From NCBI GenBank assembly GCA_946408025.1, contig CAMJQJ010000003.1:1-58695 (forward strand): 58,695 nucleotides of DNA, written 5' to 3'. The notes under the pieces were generated by a model. The model searched no databases, had not been told where the DNA came from, and was given only the letters and a program-made list of their open reading frames with translations. Source of the stretch: an uncultured Faecalitalea sp. GTDB lineage: Bacteria; Bacillota_I; Bacilli_A; Erysipelotrichales; Erysipelotrichaceae. Each line of letters opens with the position of its first letter. The stretch's first letter is position 1. The position numbers were made by a program, and so were the translations under genes. Below, piece after piece: positions 56,281 through 58,695 of the stretch.

Positions 56281-57222
56281 ATGAATAAAGTATTTGTAAA
56301 ACATTTGGCACAGAAATTTATGTGGGATATTGTCTGTGGAGATGCGAATTCATTAGAACGTCCAATTACTTTACCGGACACAAATAGGCCAGGACTTGAG
56401 TTAGCTGGATATTTTCCTGACTCACAAACAAAAAGGCTCGTAATCTTGGGCGAGAAAGAAATGGGTTATATTGAAGAAGAAATGGATGAAATATCGCAAA
56501 GACGATGTTTCGAGTTTTTAACAAATGATAATACGCCTTGTATAATTATCGCGCATGGTTTTGAGTGTCCAAAAGTATTAAAAGAAATTGCACAAAGAAA
56601 AAATTTCCCAATTTTTAAAACAACTCAAAAAACAACTGTGGTTGTTGTTTCTGTAACGAATTATTTAGATGAGTGTCTTGCGGAATCTGTTATTTTGCAT
56701 GGAGAACTTGTCAGAGTACATGGTGTTGGTGTTTTGATTACAGGTAAATCTGGGATGGGTAAAAGCGAAATTGCTTTAGAATTAATAAAAAGAGGACATC
56801 AACTCGTGGCGGATGATCGTGTAGATTGTTATGCAATGCACAACACGTTAATTGGGAAAACAGCTCCCCTTTTAGAAGGTTTTATGGAGTTGAGAGGTGT
56901 TGGAATTATCAATGTTGGGCGTATGTTTGGTGTTGGTTCTTATGCTAGAAGAACTGAAATCGAACTGCAAATTGATTTAGAGCCTTATGACAGTAATCAT
57001 GATTATGATCGTGTAGGAATTGAAGAAAAAGAGTATGCAGATATTTTAGGTGTCAAAATCATGCGTATTCGTATTCCGGTAAGTTCTGGACGCCCAATGT
57101 CTACGATAATTGAATCTGCTGTTACCAATTTCTTGTTGTTGAAAGAAGGTTTGGATTCCGCAAAGGAATTTGAAGAAAGAGTCTTAGCGCAGATTGCCTT
57201 AAACAAAGAGGAGACAGAGTAA
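56281..57222 (+). CDS. hprK: HPr kinase/phosphorylase
   Basis: Phosphorylates HPr at Ser46 in response to sugar levels and so drives CcpA-dependent catabolite repression; relevant to the two PTS systems here. The 313-aa protein has an N-terminal domain (1-130), the P-loop GKSGMGKS (155-162), VADDRVDC, and the family signature LRGVGIINVGRMFG. AAGGAAGTGAG precedes ATG. The hprK-lgt order, followed by a HAD phosphatase, is the same as in Bacillus, where the third gene is ppaX. Confidence 0.96.
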   Translation: MNKVFVKHLAQKFMWDIVCGDANSLERPITLPDTNRPGLELAGYFPDSQTKRLVILGEKEMGYIEEEMDEISQRRCFEFLTNDNTPCIIIAHGFECPKVLKEIAQRKNFPIFKTTQKTTVVVVSVTNYLDECLAESVILHGELVRVHGVGVLITGKSGMGKSEIALELIKRGHQLVADDRVDCYAMHNTLIGKTAPLLEGFMELRGVGIINVGRMFGVGSYARRTEIELQIDLEPYDSNHDYDRVGIEEKEYADILGVKIMRIRIPVSSGRPMSTIIESAVTNFLLLKEGLDSAKEFEERVLAQIALNKEETE

Positions 57223-57223
57223 T

Positions 57224-58649
57224 ATGCATTTTTTTGAAAGTACTAAAGTTTTTGTCTCTTTTGGAACGTTGAAAATCACATGGTATGCTGTTTTGATTCT
57301 AACAGGTGCTTTTGTAGGATACATGTTAGCTCAAAGAACAGTTAAAAAATGGGGTTATGCTAAAGAAATGCTGGAAGATTACATCATCCCGACTTTTATT
57401 ATCGCAATCTTAGGAGCAAGAATTTATTATGTGATTTTTGAATGGGGATACTATTCTACACATTTAAATGAAATTGTTGCTATTTGGCATGGAGGATTGG
57501 CTATACATGGGGGGCTGATCGCCGGACTTTTATATAGCATTTATTTCTTTAGAAAAAGAAATGTGGATTATTTTAGAATGGCGGATGCAATCTTGCCTAG
57601 TGTAATGATTGGTCAGGTTTTTGGTCGATGGGGAAATTTTATGAATCAAGAAGCTTTTGGCCGAATTGTCCCAGAGAGTTTTTATGATCATTTTCCATCT
57701 TTCATCAAAAATCAAATGTATATCAATGGTGCTTATCATGAACCGACTTTTCTTTATGAAAGTGTCGGTAATTTAATTGGATTTTTATTTATCTATTTCA
57801 TATTCCGAAAAAAATTTTACAAACGCCATGGTGATTGTGCATTTATGTATTTGGTTTGGTATGGAATAATACGTTTCTTTATAGAAGGTTTGCGAACAGA
57901 TTCTTTGATGTTTGGACCGATTCGTGTGGCGCAGCTAGTTTCTTTGTTCATGATCATCATGGGTGTTTTAGGATTGTCGGGTATTCTTCATAAAGCATTT
58001 CACTTATATAAAAGACCAGTTATTCTTTTTGACTTGGATGGAACATTAATTGATTCAAGGGAACTTGTTTTTGAAACATTTAGACAAGTGTTTAAAGAAG
58101 AAAAGCCTGATTATGTATTATCAAATGAAGAGCTCTATTCTTTTTTTGGTCCAACTTTAGAAACTACTTTTTCTAAATATTTTGAAGAAAAAGATGTTAA
58201 CAGAATTATTGAACGATATCAGACAATCAACAAACAATTGCATGATAAACTTTTAAAGCCGATTAATCATGCTAAGGAAACGGTAAAGTGGCTGTATGAT
58301 CAAGGATACAAAATTGCGGTTGTATCCAACAAAAGACATGTCATGGTTGAAAAAGGATTAAAAACTTCCGGACTATATCCTTATTTTGAAGTGATCATGG
58401 GGAAAGAAGATTTGCCTAAACCAAAACCAAGTGCATCTGGCTTGATTGAAGCGACAGTTTTGTTGCATACTGGACATGACAATACGATTTATGTGGGTGA
58501 TAATGCAGCAGATGTCATGGCAGCAAAAGATATGGCGGCTTATTCGATTGGTTTCAGTAATGATGCCAAACAAATCGAACAGCTTAAAAAAGCTAAACCA
58601 TGTCGTATCATCATGGATCTTAGTGAATTAAAAGAAATTGTCAAGGAGG
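57224..58649 (+). CDS. lgt: Fusion of prolipoprotein diacylglyceryl transferase and a PpaX-like HAD phosphatase (3' end cut by contig end)
   Basis: One reading frame encodes two enzymes. Residues 1 to about 262 are Lgt, a membrane protein that moves diacylglycerol to the Cys of prolipoproteins: seven or so hydrophobic helices, HGGLAIHGGLIAG and the signature GRWGNFMNQEAFG from residue 134. Residues about 266-475 are a HAD hydrolase: FDLDGTLIDS with nucleophile D270 and D272, VVSNK, KPKPSASG and YVGDNAADVMAAK. The HAD half resembles PpaX, a pyrophosphatase that cleaves the PPi made by HprK in its phosphorylase mode, and the gene order hprK-lgt-ppaX of Bacillus supports this. GAGGAG precedes ATG. 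Genuine coding ends at 58649; the following residues IGRASCRERV are translated adapter. Confidence 0.92.
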
Positions 58650-58695
58650 AGATCGGAAGAGCGTCGTGTAGGGAAAGAGTGTAGATCTCGGTGGT
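58650..58695. other. Sequencing adapter (Illumina TruSeq), not genomic
   Basis: The last 46 bases begin AGATCGGAAGAGCGTCGTGT and continue through the remainder of the known TruSeq universal adapter complement. They were not trimmed before assembly. The apparent stop codon of the lgt-HAD frame at 58682-58684 lies in this stretch and is artificial. Confidence 0.97.

Noticed and set aside
58650-58684. C-terminal residues IGRASCRERV of the lgt-HAD frame and its stop codon
   Set aside because: They are encoded by the sequencing adapter, not by the genome; the coding feature was ended at 58649.

Overview
The window is about 58.7 kb from a low-GC Gram-positive bacterium. AT-rich codon use, strong Shine-Dalgarno (SD) sites, HrcA/CIRCE control, HPr kinase, many PTS genes, a RicT homologue and TGA used as a stop all fit Bacillota. 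A split transketolase, hexulose-phosphate genes and the mix of families point (inference, moderate confidence) to an Erysipelotrichia-type gut or oral commensal. I recognise 51 protein genes and no rRNA, tRNA or CRISPR. The last 46 bases are not biological: they match the Illumina TruSeq adapter, so the contig really ends at 58649.

Layout. 1-292: 3' end of parB. 507-7160: sugar operon with a ROK kinase, a PRD activator, a three-gene fructose-family PTS and two class II aldolases. 7282-8788: divergent L-lactate dehydrogenase and RidA genes around a 67-nt imperfect palindrome. 8870-16759: a second PTS operon (lactose/cellobiose family) with M42 and M24 peptidases, a MalY/PatB-type C-S lyase and an RDD membrane protein but no glycosidase. 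17001-22202: a small orphan gene, a YitT protein, an SRAP protein and the conserved tmk-holB-ricT-rsmI run. 22203-25472: accessory stretch with an Rpn-family nuclease of atypical codon use, a DUF5662 gene and an EcsC gene. 25706-35653: one giant surface protein (3315 aa) with a VWA domain and about 14 pilin-type isopeptide modules. 35859-43676: glgB, an oxidoreductase, a DeoR regulator, hxlA-hxlB-cupin, split transketolase and an RsmC-like methyltransferase. 43737-47822: transporters (AEC, CDF), a second DeoR regulator, an orphan small gene and pgeF. 48021-52625: hrcA-grpE-dnaK-dnaJ with two degenerate CIRCE boxes. 52743-58649: a TPR-like membrane protein, uvrA, hprK and a fused lgt-HAD gene cut by the contig end.

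How it works together. Much of the window is carbohydrate intake and its control: two PTS systems with their own PRD regulators, HPr kinase, glycogen branching, and a ribulose-monophosphate module that with transketolase can interconvert hexose and pentose phosphates. The second PTS operon suggests an unusual route: import of a sugar-conjugated peptide or thiol compound, trimming by two metallopeptidases, C-S bond cleavage, clearance of the 2-aminoacrylate by RidA, and pyruvate reduction by LDH. This is a hypothesis from gene content only.

Regulatory signals are unusually readable. Three genes (EcsC, DUF5662, CDF) lack an SD site and have a -10 box six or seven bases before ATG, so they look leaderless. 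Two DeoR regulators sit beside symmetric operators overlapping divergent promoters. Several terminators contain the stop codon of the gene they end.
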